A DNA stretch of 64,000 bases from Haloarcula japonica DSM 6131 (GTDB taxonomy: Archaea > Halobacteriota > Halobacteria > Halobacteriales > Haloarculaceae), in NCBI RefSeq assembly GCF_000336635.1, contig NZ_AOLY01000035.1, positions 163,669 through 227,668 on the forward strand, given 5' to 3'. Positions 9,464 to 18,288 of the stretch are shown here, in pieces. Both the position numbers and the translations under genes were made by a program. The notes beneath the pieces are model-generated. The model was given only the letters and a program-made list of their open reading frames with translations. It was not told the DNA's origin and ran no database searches. The number at the start of each line of letters is the position of its first letter. Position 1 is the stretch's first letter.

Positions 9464-9679
9464 ATGCCTAAGGTAGAGATCAATATCCCGGAACACCTGG
9501 AGATGCAGATCGCGCAGCTCGTCGAAAAAGGCGAGTTCCTCAACCGCGAGGAAGCCATCGAGGACCTCCTGTCGACCGGGCTCAAGGCGTACAAAACCTC
9601 CGGACCACAGGACGAAGACGAGGAACCAGGGTTCGAAGAAGACGGCATGATGGGCCACGACGACGAGTACGTCTTCTGA
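9464..9679 (+). CDS. Ribbon-helix-helix (CopG/DUF7120-like) protein
   Basis: 71 residues. The N-terminal 40 match a ribbon-helix-helix DNA-binding fold: beta segment PKVEINIPEHL, then a helix with EMQIAQLVEKGEF and LNREEAIEDLLSTGLKAY. The C-terminal third is strongly acidic and likely disordered. Such proteins bind DNA as dimers. No toxin partner is adjacent, so this is more likely a stand-alone regulator than an antitoxin. The family is widespread and highly conserved in haloarchaea, as far as I recall; its targets are unknown. Confidence 0.8.
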   Translation: MPKVEINIPEHLEMQIAQLVEKGEFLNREEAIEDLLSTGLKAYKTSGPQDEDEEPGFEEDGMMGHDDEYVF

Positions 9680-9750
9680 AAATACGGGCGTGAGCGTCTG
9701 GTATCCCTTCTCAAGCAATTCTTATGGACGTGCCACCGCATACTGTAGCT

Positions 9751-10032
9751 ATGCACAAAGACGAGCTTCTCGAGCTACACGAGCAGATGGTGACGATTAT
9801 GGAGTACTTCCGCGACGACATGGACTCAGTCGACCCGGAGCTATTCGACGCCTACCAGGAACTCGATGTGCGGCCATCGGACGTCCACAAGTCGAAAAGC
9901 GAGCACAAACACGCCGTGTTCGTGCTCGGTAACTCGCTGGCGACGGCGATGAGCGAGGACGAGTTCTCGGACGCGGGTCGGGTTAGCAAGCGGATGAAGG
10001 AACTGGCCGAGGACGCCGAGCGGAAACTGTAA
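9751..10032 (+). CDS. UPF0058 family protein
   Basis: A 93-residue, all-helical, acidic protein with the family pattern MHKDELLELHEQMV, then SEHKHAVFVLGNSLATAM. UPF0058 is an archaeal family of unknown function. The ATG at 9751 follows a TATA-like TTCTTATGG centred about 28 bases upstream, consistent with a leaderless mRNA, so the in-frame ATG at 9724 lies within the promoter and is rejected. Confidence 0.85.
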   Translation: MHKDELLELHEQMVTIMEYFRDDMDSVDPELFDAYQELDVRPSDVHKSKSEHKHAVFVLGNSLATAMSEDEFSDAGRVSKRMKELAEDAERKL

Positions 10033-10085
10033 GCCGGTCGTGCGTCGCGCTCTCTCGTCTTTATTTCGACCCGTCTCCTCTCTGG

Positions 10086-10604
10086 CTACGATCTCTCGCC
10101 GTCGAGTTCGGTGAACAGCTCCGGGTCCGTCTTGAATTTCAGGACGTTGTGGACGACCGAGTTCCGGACGTTCTGAATCACGTCGCCGTGTTCCTTATAG
10201 AAGTCGTGTATCCAGCGGGATTCGGCCGTTCGGCTCGGGAACATCATCACAGACTTCCACTGATATTCGCCGTCGGAGAGGAAGTAAAACAGCGTGTGTC
10301 GGTCGTCCCGGATGGAGACCATCGCGTCGTGCCAGGAGTCGGCGAAGTGCTCGGGGTTGAACTTGAACTCGAACAGCGCGAAATTGAACAGTTCCTCGTT
10401 CGGGACGATGGTCTCGCGGAAGACATCCGCGTCGCGCATCTCCCGGATCGATTCGCTGACCGTTACGTGCGACACGTCGATGCCGTACTCGGACTCCAGC
10501 AGATCCGCAAGCTCACGGGATGACCGCTGGGGGTCCGCCGAGAGCTCACGCAGGATGTACATGTCCCGCTCGCTGAACTCCCAGTCCGGGGGGCCGTCGG
10601 TCAT
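10086..10604 (-). CDS. AsnC/Lrp-like winged-helix regulator
   Basis: 172 residues. An N-terminal winged helix (about 10-75, with SERDMYILRELSADPQRSS and SHVTVSESIREM) resembles the Lrp/AsnC DNA-binding domain. The C-terminal 95 residues have no recognisable RAM ligand domain but are rich in aromatic residues (LFYFLSDGEYQWKSVM), suggesting a small-molecule pocket. The next gene on the same strand, upstream of it in transcription, is an enoyl-CoA hydratase, so fatty-acid metabolism is one possible regulon. Confidence 0.75.
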   Translation of the reverse strand: MTDGPPDWEFSERDMYILRELSADPQRSSRELADLLESEYGIDVSHVTVSESIREMRDADVFRETIVPNEELFNFALFEFKFNPEHFADSWHDAMVSIRDDRHTLFYFLSDGEYQWKSVMMFPSRTAESRWIHDFYKEHGDVIQNVRNSVVHNVLKFKTDPELFTELDGERS

Positions 10605-10752
10605 GTCGTGGCCTCCATCCCAGCGGGGGCACAGACGCGCTCAGTTGCGGTACTGGTGGCCAGTCGAATCTGTGTTGGAAAACTCGGAGGCATTATCTGT
10701 TGGTTAGCTGGCGGTTGCTGAATCAGTGATCGTATTGGTCACAGTCATCAAC

Positions 10753-11547
10753 TTACTGACCCGTGAACTCCGGGTCACGTTTCTCGACGAACGCGGTCGT
10801 CCCTTCCTCGTGGTCGTCCGTGGTGAAGGCAACGCCCTGTGCAGTGGCTTCGTTTTCGAGTGCTTGTTCCAGCGAACTGTCCAGACTCCGGTTGACCAGC
10901 CGCTTGGCGTGTCCGAGTGCGACTGTCGGTCCATCGGCGATATTCGCAACGAGTTCCGAAAACGCTGATTCGAACGTCTCTGCGTCGAACACCCGGGTGA
11001 ACAGCCCGAGTTCCCCGGCTGCCGCAGCCTCCAGCAGTTCGCCGGTAAACAGGAGTTCCTTGGCCTTGTTTGGGCCGACGATTCGGGGAAGGAAGTAGGA
11101 GACACCGGAGTCACTTGCCAGTCCGACCTGGCGGAAGCCGAAGCCGATCTGTCCGTCAGTGCTCGCGACCTGCACATCACAGGCCAGCGCGAGTCCTGCG
11201 CCGGCACCGAAGGCGGGGCCGTCGATTTTCGCGATGACCGGCAGCGGACAGCTGTGGACGGTCCGGATCGCTTCGTGGAGCGACGAGACCACCAGTTCGA
11301 CCTGCGTAGCCGGCGGGCGGTCGTGTTTCACTCCCTGTAGCATTGCGTTGATGTCTCCGCCAGCGCAGAACGCCGGCCCCTCTCCCTCCAGCACGACACA
11401 CCGGGCGTCGCTGTCGGTCACCGATTCGAACTTTGCAGTGAGCGTATCGGCCAACTCCGCCGACAGGGCGTTTCGAGACTCCGGCTGGTTCAGCGTCACT
11501 GTGGCGATCCCCTCGTCGACAGACAGCGTCACGGTCGCGTCTTCCAT
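10753..11547 (-). CDS. Enoyl-CoA hydratase/isomerase family protein
   Basis: 264-residue crotonase-fold enzyme. It has the oxyanion segment FCAGGDINAML, then IDGPAFGAGAGLALACD and QIGFGFRQVGLASDSG, typical of the enoyl-CoA hydratase family. In the second catalytic site the usual Glu pair is not obvious: the position of the Glu in PEVxLG is occupied by FRQVGLASD. It may therefore be an isomerase or have altered catalysis. The ATG at 11547 sits about 26 bases from a minus-strand TATA-like GTTATCTTT, so the transcript is leaderless. Confidence 0.85.
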   Translation of the reverse strand: MEDATVTLSVDEGIATVTLNQPESRNALSAELADTLTAKFESVTDSDARCVVLEGEGPAFCAGGDINAMLQGVKHDRPPATQVELVVSSLHEAIRTVHSCPLPVIAKIDGPAFGAGAGLALACDVQVASTDGQIGFGFRQVGLASDSGVSYFLPRIVGPNKAKELLFTGELLEAAAAGELGLFTRVFDAETFESAFSELVANIADGPTVALGHAKRLVNRSLDSSLEQALENEATAQGVAFTTDDHEEGTTAFVEKRDPEFTGQ

Positions 11548-11653
11548 ACGTTGGCCCTCACCCGGCGGAAAGATAACAGTGGTGTCCGTCACCGCCTGAC
11601 AGACCAACATCGTTGGGCAGTACCTTTTGGCCGGGCTGGTCCGTGTACTATGT

Positions 11654-13051
11654 ATGCGCCTGCACTGGCATCGCCGTGACCTCCGGGCGACGGACAACGC
11701 CGGCCTCGCCGCGGCGACTCCGTCCGACCCGGTAGTCCCGGTGTTCATCTTCGATAGGGCCGTTCTCGACCACGCCGGCCCACCCCGGGTTGCGTTCATG
11801 CTGGACGCGCTCGACAGTTTGCGCGAGTGGTACCGCAACCGCGGCAGTGACCTCGTCATCGCCGAGGGCGACCCCACGTCCGTGCTACCGGAACTGGCAA
11901 CCGAGTACGGCGCGGAGAAAGTCACCTGGGGCAAGGACTACTCCGGGCTCGCTCGGGAACGCGACGCGGCCGTTCGGCAGGCGCTGGACGACGCAGACGT
12001 GGCCCGCGAGGCCGTCCAGAACGCCGTGTTACATGAACCGGGCGAAATTACGACGAACGACGGCGACCCCTACAGCGTCTTCACCTACTTCGGACGGAAG
12101 TGGCACGACCGCGAAAAGGAAGTTCCCTACGACCCGCCGTCAACTGACGAGTTAGCTGAAGTCGACGGCGACGCGCTCCCGACGCTGGCCGACCTCGGCT
12201 TCGAGGAGCCAGAGGCGGACGTGCCTCCGGCGGGAACCGACGAAGCACGTGCCCTGCTCAATGACTTCCTCGACGAGAACGTCTACGAGTACGAGGAGCG
12301 CCGGGATTTCCCGGCTGACGAATGCACCTCCCGGCTCTCGGCCCATCTGAAGTTCGGAACCATCGGTATTCGGGAGGTGTACGACCGGACGCAGGACGCC
12401 AAGGAAGGGGCCGGCGGTAACCACCACGAATCCGTCCGGGAGTTCCAGTCCCAACTGGCCTGGCGAGAGTTCTACACGCAGGTGCTGTTCGCCCATCCGC
12501 ACGTCGTTACCTCAAACTACAAGTCATACGAGAACTCCATCGAGTGGGAGAACGACGAGGAGCTGTTGCAGGCCTGGAAGGACGGGGAAACGGGCTATCC
12601 CATCGTCGACGCCGGGATGCGCCAGCTCCGGGCGGAGGCGTACATGCACAACCGCGTCCGGATGATCGTCGCCTCCTTCCTCACGAAGGATCTGCTCATC
12701 GACTGGCGATACGGTTACGAGTGGTTCCGGGAGAAACTGGTCGACCACGACACGGCCAACGACAACGGCGGCTGGCAGTGGGCGGCTTCGACGGGGACCG
12801 ACGCCCAGCCGTACTTCCGCATCTTCAATCCGATGACCCAGGGCGAGGACTACGATCCGGACGCCGAGTATATCAAAAAATACGTCCCGGAGCTACGGGA
12901 CGCTGCATCCGAGGTTATCCACGACTGGAACGAGTGCTCGCTCACCCAGCGGCGCAACGCTGCGCCGGAGTACCCGGACCCCGTTGTCGACCACGGTGAG
13001 CGCCGCGAGCAGGCGCTGGCGATGTTCAAGCGGGCCAGAGGAGACGAGTAG
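11654..13051 (+). CDS. phr2: Deoxyribodipyrimidine photolyase (CPD photolyase)
   Basis: Light-driven repair of cyclobutane pyrimidine dimers. The 465-residue protein has an N-terminal Rossmann antenna domain beginning RLHWHRRDLR. The helical FAD domain includes CTSRLSAHLKFGT, LAWREFYTQ, GYPIVDAGMRQL, MHNRVRMIVASFL and the N-D-x-x-x-W region TANDNGGWQWAASTG. These fit class I CPD photolyases; the gene name follows Halobacterium usage and is less certain than the function. The ATG at 11654 is about 28 bases from a weak TATA (CTTTTGG). It diverges from the enoyl-CoA hydratase gene. Confidence 0.93.
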   Translation: MRLHWHRRDLRATDNAGLAAATPSDPVVPVFIFDRAVLDHAGPPRVAFMLDALDSLREWYRNRGSDLVIAEGDPTSVLPELATEYGAEKVTWGKDYSGLARERDAAVRQALDDADVAREAVQNAVLHEPGEITTNDGDPYSVFTYFGRKWHDREKEVPYDPPSTDELAEVDGDALPTLADLGFEEPEADVPPAGTDEARALLNDFLDENVYEYEERRDFPADECTSRLSAHLKFGTIGIREVYDRTQDAKEGAGGNHHESVREFQSQLAWREFYTQVLFAHPHVVTSNYKSYENSIEWENDEELLQAWKDGETGYPIVDAGMRQLRAEAYMHNRVRMIVASFLTKDLLIDWRYGYEWFREKLVDHDTANDNGGWQWAASTGTDAQPYFRIFNPMTQGEDYDPDAEYIKKYVPELRDAASEVIHDWNECSLTQRRNAAPEYPDPVVDHGERREQALAMFKRARGDE

Positions 13052-13187
13052 CACAGTTTCGTTCCGCCTCACTGAACACTCCCAGGTGTTTACACGCGAG
13101 ACGAGGTCGCGTGGTGGCATCGGTGCCGCCGGCAGATACGGCTCCGTCTCGCTGTCCTTGTTGAGTGCTACCAAATGGCTCCTAAAC

Positions 13188-13224
13188 GTTTAACAGGCAG
13201 CCGCGCGACAGATAATGATGGAGG
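13188..13224 (+). promoter_or_regulatory. sod promoter and Shine-Dalgarno site
   Basis: A TATA-like GTTTAAC at 13188-13194 places transcription start near 13218. GGAGG at 13220-13224 lies 9 bases before the sod ATG. A leader with a Shine-Dalgarno site is the less common arrangement in haloarchaea. Confidence 0.55.
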
Positions 13225-13233
13225 CGTTTTCAT

Positions 13234-13845
13234 ATGCCCGAACATTCCAATCCCGAACTGCCACCGCTCCCGTACGACTACGACGCGCTGGAGCCGCACA
13301 TTTCCGAACAGGTGCTCACCTGGCACCACGACACCCACCACCAGGGGTACGTAAACGGCCTCGAATCGGCCGAGGAGACGCTCGCCGAGAACCGCGAATC
13401 CGGTGACTTCTCGTCGAGTGCCGGCGCACTGGGCAACGTCACCCACAACGGCAGTGGACACTATCTCCACACGCTGTTCTGGGAGAACATGGACCCCAAC
13501 GGCGGCGGCGAACCCGAAGGCGAGCTCCTCGACCGTATCGAGGAGGACTTCGGCTCCTACGAAGGCTGGAAGGGCGAGTTCGAAGCCGCCGCATCAGCCG
13601 CCGGTGGCTGGGCGCTGCTCGTGTACGACCCTGTTGCCAAGCAACTGCGCAACGTCAAAGTCGACAAGCACGACCAGGGCGCGCTCTGGGGCTCCCATCC
13701 CATCCTCGCGCTCGACGTCTGGGAGCACTCCTACTACTACGACTACGGCCCCGCCCGCGGCGACTTCATCGACGCCTTCTTCGAGGTTGTCGACTGGGAC
13801 AAGGCTGCTGAAGAGTACGAGAAGGTCGTCGGTCGCGTCGAATAA
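13234..13845 (+). CDS. sod: Superoxide dismutase (Mn/Fe family)
   Basis: Cytoplasmic enzyme dismutating superoxide. The 203 residues cover the whole Fe/Mn SOD fold. The expected metal ligands are His 31 (in TWHHDTHH), His 79 (in LHTLFW), Asp 161 and His 165 (DVWEHSYYYDYG). HDQGALWGSHP precedes the last ligands. Haloarchaeal SODs use manganese, but the metal cannot be proved from sequence. It has no signal peptide. It lies next to the photolyase gene, both protecting against light and oxygen stress. Confidence 0.97.
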   Translation: MPEHSNPELPPLPYDYDALEPHISEQVLTWHHDTHHQGYVNGLESAEETLAENRESGDFSSSAGALGNVTHNGSGHYLHTLFWENMDPNGGGEPEGELLDRIEEDFGSYEGWKGEFEAAASAAGGWALLVYDPVAKQLRNVKVDKHDQGALWGSHPILALDVWEHSYYYDYGPARGDFIDAFFEVVDWDKAAEEYEKVVGRVE

Positions 13846-13861
13846 GGGGCGACACTCGACG

Positions 13862-13867
13862 TTTTTT
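13862..13867 (+). terminator. Poly-T terminator after sod
   Basis: Run of six T residues 17 bases after the sod stop, the usual archaeal intrinsic termination signal. No strong hairpin precedes it. Confidence 0.5.
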
Positions 13868-14002
13868 CGCGGATGTGCCGAGAGTCCGAGAGACGTCCGA
13901 ACCGATAGCGGTTTCTCCGGCGTTAATATCTAACGAAAACAACAAAAAATATCGGTGTGACTGGAGCAGACTACGGAACAGCAAGGTTACGGGAGGATAT
14001 AG

Positions 14003-14010
14003 TTTTATAA
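14003..14010 (+). promoter_or_regulatory. livK TATA box
   Basis: TTTTATAA centred 27 bases before the livK ATG, which predicts a leaderless transcript. The preceding 70 bases are AT-rich and contain a short inverted repeat AACCG/CGGTT at about 13898-13911. Confidence 0.7.
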
Positions 14011-14033
14011 GATGTGAATCAGTGGTAAATGGT

Positions 14034-15401
14034 ATGACTCGCGATACCAATCGTCGAGCGTTCCTGAAGCGAACTGGGGCGGTAACCACTGTCGGTCTGC
14101 TTGGTGGGTTGGCAGGCTGTTCAACCGAACAGACCGGCGGTGACGGCGGAGACGGCGGCGATGGTGGGATGACCGGAACCGGAACCGAGTCCGGTGGCGA
14201 CAGCGGTCCGGAGTCGCCGGACGTACTGATGGTCGTCGGCTATCCCCAGAGCGGTGTGCAACTGTTCAAGGATTTCTACGCCGACTACGGCGACGACGCC
14301 GCCGACATCCTCGTCACCGACGGACTGCAGGACGGCGAACTGCCGAGCAACGTCGGCAACGAAATGTCGAACGTCCGCGGCACAGCCCCGTCGGCGGCCG
14401 GGCCTGGCGTCGACACGTTCACGGATCTGTTCACCTCCGAGTTCGATTACGACGAGGCTGGCGTGTTCACCTCACAGGCCTACGATGCGACGGCGGTCCA
14501 GATCCTCGCAAACCTGCTTGCCGGGGAAAACGACGGGCAAGCCGTCCGGGACCACATGCGTGTCGTCGCCAATCCGGGCGGCGATACGTACGGCCCTTCC
14601 GAACTGCCAGCGGCCGTCGAAGCGGCCGCAGCGGGCGAGAACATCCAGTACGAGGGAGCCTCGAGTGCGGTCAACTTCGACGAAAACGGGGACATGGCCT
14701 CGGCACAATACCAGGTCTTCGGCTTCCAAGACGGCGGGGGTGTCGATACGCTCAACACTGTCGACTTCAGCGCGGGCGACGACATCCCGCAGCCGGAACC
14801 GAACGGCTCTGGGAGCGACCCCGGACGAACTATCCGCTTCGGTGTGTTGATGCCCGAAACCGGCGACCTCGGTTCGCTTGGCAGACCGATCCGCGATGGG
14901 GCGCTACTCCCGGCCCTGCAACTCGAAGGCGAAGTCGACTTCGAGTTCGACTACCAGGTCGGTGACACCCAGACCCAGGCACAGGCGGGCATCGATGCGG
15001 CCAACTCTCTTGTCAGCGCGGGCTATCCGTCGATCACCGGGGCAGCCAGTTCCGAAACGTCGATACAGGTCGCCAGAAACGTGCTCATCGACAACAGCGT
15101 CGTCGGCTGTTCGCCAGCGTCCACCTCGCCGACGATTACCGACCTCGAAGACAACGATTACATGTTCCGTACCCCGCCCAGCGACGCCCTGCAGGGGCAG
15201 GTGCTGGCACAAGTCGGCGTGGACGAACTCGGTGCCGAGACCGCATCGACGCTGTACGTGAACAACAGCTACGGGCAGGCGCTGCAGGAGGCGTTCGCCG
15301 GTGCGTTCGAAGCGGAAGGCGGGACTATCGTCAACCAGGTCGGCTTCGAACAACAGCAATCGTCCTACACGTCTGAGATCAACAGCGCGATGAACCAGTA
15401 A
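14034..15401 (+). CDS. livK: Branched-chain amino acid-type ABC solute-binding protein, circularly permuted
   Basis: 455-residue Tat-exported lipoprotein: NRRAFLKR at 6-13 and lipobox LAGC with Cys 29, then a Gly/Asp-rich linker. It belongs to the type I periplasmic binding fold, but its halves are swapped. Residues about 62-245 (PDVLMVVGYPQSG, then GVFTSQAYDAT and GASSAVNFDENGD) normally form the second half. Residues about 264-455 (TIRFGVLMPETGDLG, then YVNNSYGQAL, ending INSAMNQ) normally form the first half. An acidic/proline linker at 246-263 joins the usual C- and N-termini. It ends convergently with livF and has its own promoter. A ligand cannot be specified. Confidence 0.85.
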   Translation: MTRDTNRRAFLKRTGAVTTVGLLGGLAGCSTEQTGGDGGDGGDGGMTGTGTESGGDSGPESPDVLMVVGYPQSGVQLFKDFYADYGDDAADILVTDGLQDGELPSNVGNEMSNVRGTAPSAAGPGVDTFTDLFTSEFDYDEAGVFTSQAYDATAVQILANLLAGENDGQAVRDHMRVVANPGGDTYGPSELPAAVEAAAAGENIQYEGASSAVNFDENGDMASAQYQVFGFQDGGGVDTLNTVDFSAGDDIPQPEPNGSGSDPGRTIRFGVLMPETGDLGSLGRPIRDGALLPALQLEGEVDFEFDYQVGDTQTQAQAGIDAANSLVSAGYPSITGAASSETSIQVARNVLIDNSVVGCSPASTSPTITDLEDNDYMFRTPPSDALQGQVLAQVGVDELGAETASTLYVNNSYGQALQEAFAGAFEAEGGTIVNQVGFEQQQSSYTSEINSAMNQ

Positions 15402-15419
15402 CAGGGCTGTCAGCGCCGC

Positions 15420-15425
15420 TTTTTT
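15420..15425 (+). terminator. Poly-T terminator between livK and livF
   Basis: Six T residues about 20 bases after the livK stop, just before the convergent livF stop. Confidence 0.5.
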
Positions 15426-15429
15426 CGAG

Positions 15430-16185
15430 TTATCCGCCGAGGAAGTCCTGGCGAACCTGCTCGTCGTTGAGGAGGACCGTCCCTTCGTCCTCGTAGCGGT
15501 TCTGACCCTGTACGAGCACGTAACCCCGATCACACCGCCGGAGTGCCTCCTTCGCGTTTTGTTCGACCATCAGAATGGCCGTGCCGTCGTCGTTGATGCG
15601 GTCGATCCGATCAAACATATCGTCGACCAGATCCGGGGCGAGGCCGGCGGAGGGTTCGTCGAGCAACAGCAGGTCGGGGTCGAGCATCAGCGCCCGCCCC
15701 ATGGCGAGCATCTGCTGTTGGCCGCCCGACAGCGTCCCGGCCGACTGGTCGGACCGCTCCCGGAGAATGGGGAACCTGTCGTACACCTCTTCAATCCGGT
15801 CTTCCGGCACCTCGTCGAGGATGTACGCGCCCATTTCGAGGTTCTCGCGCACGCTCAGGGAGCCGAACACGTTGCCGGTCTGGGGGACGTAGCTGATCCC
15901 CTCGTAGATGATCTCGTCGGGATTGCGCTGGCTGATATCGGTCCCACTGAAGATGACCTCCCCGCCCATGTACGTTGTCAGGCCGAAGACGGACTTCATC
16001 ACCGTCGACTTGCCGGCTCCGTTCGGGCCGACGATGACGACGTACTCGCCGTCGGCGACGTCCATGTGAACGTCACTGAGGACCTGCAGGTCGCCATAGC
16101 CCGCATCGAGGTCCCGGATGGCGAGGAGTCGCTCGGTCGGATCGGGAAGCGAAACGGTCTCGGACTCCGTCGCGCGCTGGCTCAT
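15430..16185 (-). CDS. livF: ABC transporter ATP-binding protein LivF
   Basis: Cytoplasmic ATPase of a branched-chain amino acid-type importer. The 251 residues contain Walker A GPNGAGKST at 53-61, the Q-loop region SYVPQTGNVF, the signature LSGGQQQ and Walker B LLLLDEPSAGLAP, then the H-loop segment MVEQNAKEAL, where the usual His is Gln-Asn as in LivF proteins. The start overlaps the livG stop in ATGA. It is the last gene of the livHMGF operon. Confidence 0.93.
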   Translation of the reverse strand: MSQRATESETVSLPDPTERLLAIRDLDAGYGDLQVLSDVHMDVADGEYVVIVGPNGAGKSTVMKSVFGLTTYMGGEVIFSGTDISQRNPDEIIYEGISYVPQTGNVFGSLSVRENLEMGAYILDEVPEDRIEEVYDRFPILRERSDQSAGTLSGGQQQMLAMGRALMLDPDLLLLDEPSAGLAPDLVDDMFDRIDRINDDGTAILMVEQNAKEALRRCDRGYVLVQGQNRYEDEGTVLLNDEQVRQDFLGG

Positions 16186-17012
16186 ACGTCACCTCCCAGA
16201 TACGCCTCCAGTACCCGCTCGTCCGATTTGATAGTCTCGGCATCCCCTTCGGCGAGGACACTCCCCTGATGCATGACGATGATGTGTTCACAGTTGTTCA
16301 TGATGACGTCCATATCGTGTTCGACCAGCAGGAAGGTCAGGCCCTGCTCTCGGCGGAGTTCGTGAATCCGCTCCAGTAGTTTCTCCTCCAGCGTCGGATT
16401 GACACCGGCAAGTGGCTCGTCCAGCAGAATCATCTCGGGATCGGTCATCAGGACCCGCGCCATCTCCAGCAGTTTCCGCTGGCCGCCAGAGAGATTGCCG
16501 GCGTTCTCGTGGGCGAGATGGTCGATCTCGAAGAACTCCAGCGTCTCCCACGCGCGGTCGCGAACAGCCGTCTCGGCCTCGATAACGTCGCCGCGCAGCC
16601 CCGGTGTCACCGACCGGATGACCGACTCGCCGACCTGTCCACCCGGCGCGAGCATCACGTTCTCCAGTACGGTCATCTCGGACAGTTCGCGGGCAATCTG
16701 GAACGTTCGGACCAGCCCGCGGTTTGCGAGCGTGTACGGCGGGAGCCCGGTAATGCTCTGGCCGTCGAAGGTGACCCGGCCACCAGTCGGCTCGTGAATC
16801 CCTGTGATGCAGTTGAACGTCGTCGACTTGCCGGCCCCGTTCGGCCCGATGAGACCGGTGAGCGACCCCTCTGCCACGGAGAACGTCGCCCCATCGACCG
16901 CGACAACGCCGCCGAACTCCTTGCGGAGGCCGTCGACTACGAGAAGCGGAGAGTCGATGGCGTCGCTCGTGACGGCGGTCTCCTGTCGCGCTGTCGCCTC
17001 TGGCTCACTCAT
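16182..17012 (-). CDS. livG: ABC transporter ATP-binding protein LivG
   Basis: Second ATPase of the importer, 276 residues. Walker A GPNGAGKST lies at 56-64, the signature is LSGGQRK, Walker B ILLDEPLAGVNP, and the H-loop LLVEHDMDV. I chose the ATG at 17012, which overlaps the livM stop by 8 bases; an in-frame ATG at 17048 lies inside livM and is less likely. It forms a heterodimer with LivF. Confidence 0.92.
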   Translation of the reverse strand: MSEPEATARQETAVTSDAIDSPLLVVDGLRKEFGGVVAVDGATFSVAEGSLTGLIGPNGAGKSTTFNCITGIHEPTGGRVTFDGQSITGLPPYTLANRGLVRTFQIARELSEMTVLENVMLAPGGQVGESVIRSVTPGLRGDVIEAETAVRDRAWETLEFFEIDHLAHENAGNLSGGQRKLLEMARVLMTDPEMILLDEPLAGVNPTLEEKLLERIHELRREQGLTFLLVEHDMDVIMNNCEHIIVMHQGSVLAEGDAETIKSDERVLEAYLGGDV

Positions 17013-18288
17013 CTGCCTCACCTCCGGACCCGGACTGCGGTCTGTCAAGGCTCACACTCGTTGCAGGTTCGTTCCGGTGGCCGAGCAGCCCGTCTGGCTG
17101 GTTCTGGATGATGTATATCAGCACGACGCCGATGAGGACGAACCGAAGCGTGCTGACATTGCTAATGGTGTATGCGAGTAGCGGGAGCGGGTCCAGTGAC
17201 CCGAGCCCAGCGACCGCATCGATGATGTTGCCGGGTGCACGAGTACCGCCCAGCGAGACGTTCTCGCCCAGCCGGGCCGGCAGATAGAACAGCAGTCCCG
17301 AGAACGTCGCCGCCCCGATGATGCTTCCGGTGTTGGACCCGGAACCGCCGATGATGAGCGCTGCGAACACGTAGAACGTGATCGTCGGTCTGAACTGCTG
17401 CGGGCTGATGTAGCCCGCCTGGCCGCGGAACAGGACCCCGGCCAGCCCCATCAGCGCACAGCCGATCATGAACGTCTTGATCTTGAACAGGCGGGTGTCT
17501 TTGCCCAGCGACTGGGTCACCGTCTCGTCCTCGCGGATCGCCTTCAGCACGCGACCGAACGGCGAATTCGTGATACGAGCAAGCACCCAGTAGCTCGCAG
17601 CCACGACCAGCAGGAGGAGTATCCCGTAGGTGAGATTTGCCAGGTTCGGCCCGGAAACGCCGACACCCTCCATGGCAGCTACGAGCGGCTGGCCAACGCC
17701 GTTGATGAACGTCGATGCGACCTGGTTCGCGGACTTGAACGAGATGCCAGTCGCGCCGCCGGTCCCGATCGGTACCCCGAGCAGTGAGACCTCGGCGAGA
17801 CCGTCCCAGTTGACGATGAGTCGGATGATTTCAGAGAACGCAACTGTCACGATGGCGAGATAGTCGGCCTTCAGCCGGAGCGCCGGCAGCGCCGCGAGCC
17901 CGCCGATGATAGCGGCCATCGCCATGCCGCCGATGAGGCCGACCCACAGCGGGAGGCCAAGCCCTGGGACCGCGCCGGCGGCCGGGTCCGTCGGCGCGGT
18001 GAGAACCGCTGTCGTGTACGCGCCGACAGCCATGAACCCTGCAATACCGATATTGAATAGCCCGGTGTACCCCCACTGGAGATTCAGCGCCAGCGCGAGG
18101 ATAGCGTAGCCGCCGATGAGGACAGTCACACTCCCGATGAAGCCAGCGGCGAGGTTCGCCCAGTTCGCCCCGCCGACAGCGATTGCCAGCACGAGCATGA
18201 CGGCCCAGATACTGGCGATGAAAGCGACGACTAGCCCTACGTCGGGAAGTGCGTCCAGACGGTTTCGAACAGTGTCAACAGCACTCAT
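17005..18288 (-). CDS. livM: Branched-chain amino acid-type permease LivM
   Basis: 427-residue integral membrane permease with about ten hydrophobic segments. It includes the family loop NWDGLAEVSLLGVPIG and the EAA-like cytoplasmic loop FGRVLKAIREDETVTQSLGKDTRLFKIKTF region (about 240-270) that docks the ATPases. The acidic C-terminal tail is short. ATGA-type overlaps join it to livH and near it to livG. Confidence 0.92.
   Translation of the reverse strand: MSAVDTVRNRLDALPDVGLVVAFIASIWAVMLVLAIAVGGANWANLAAGFIGSVTVLIGGYAILALALNLQWGYTGLFNIGIAGFMAVGAYTTAVLTAPTDPAAGAVPGLGLPLWVGLIGGMAMAAIIGGLAALPALRLKADYLAIVTVAFSEIIRLIVNWDGLAEVSLLGVPIGTGGATGISFKSANQVASTFINGVGQPLVAAMEGVGVSGPNLANLTYGILLLLVVAASYWVLARITNSPFGRVLKAIREDETVTQSLGKDTRLFKIKTFMIGCALMGLAGVLFRGQAGYISPQQFRPTITFYVFAALIIGGSGSNTGSIIGAATFSGLLFYLPARLGENVSLGGTRAPGNIIDAVAGLGSLDPLPLLAYTISNVSTLRFVLIGVVLIYIIQNQPDGLLGHRNEPATSVSLDRPQSGSGGEADE

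Noticed and set aside
9464..9679. Antitoxin of a toxin-antitoxin pair
   Set aside because: The next gene is a UPF0058 protein with its own promoter and no toxin features.
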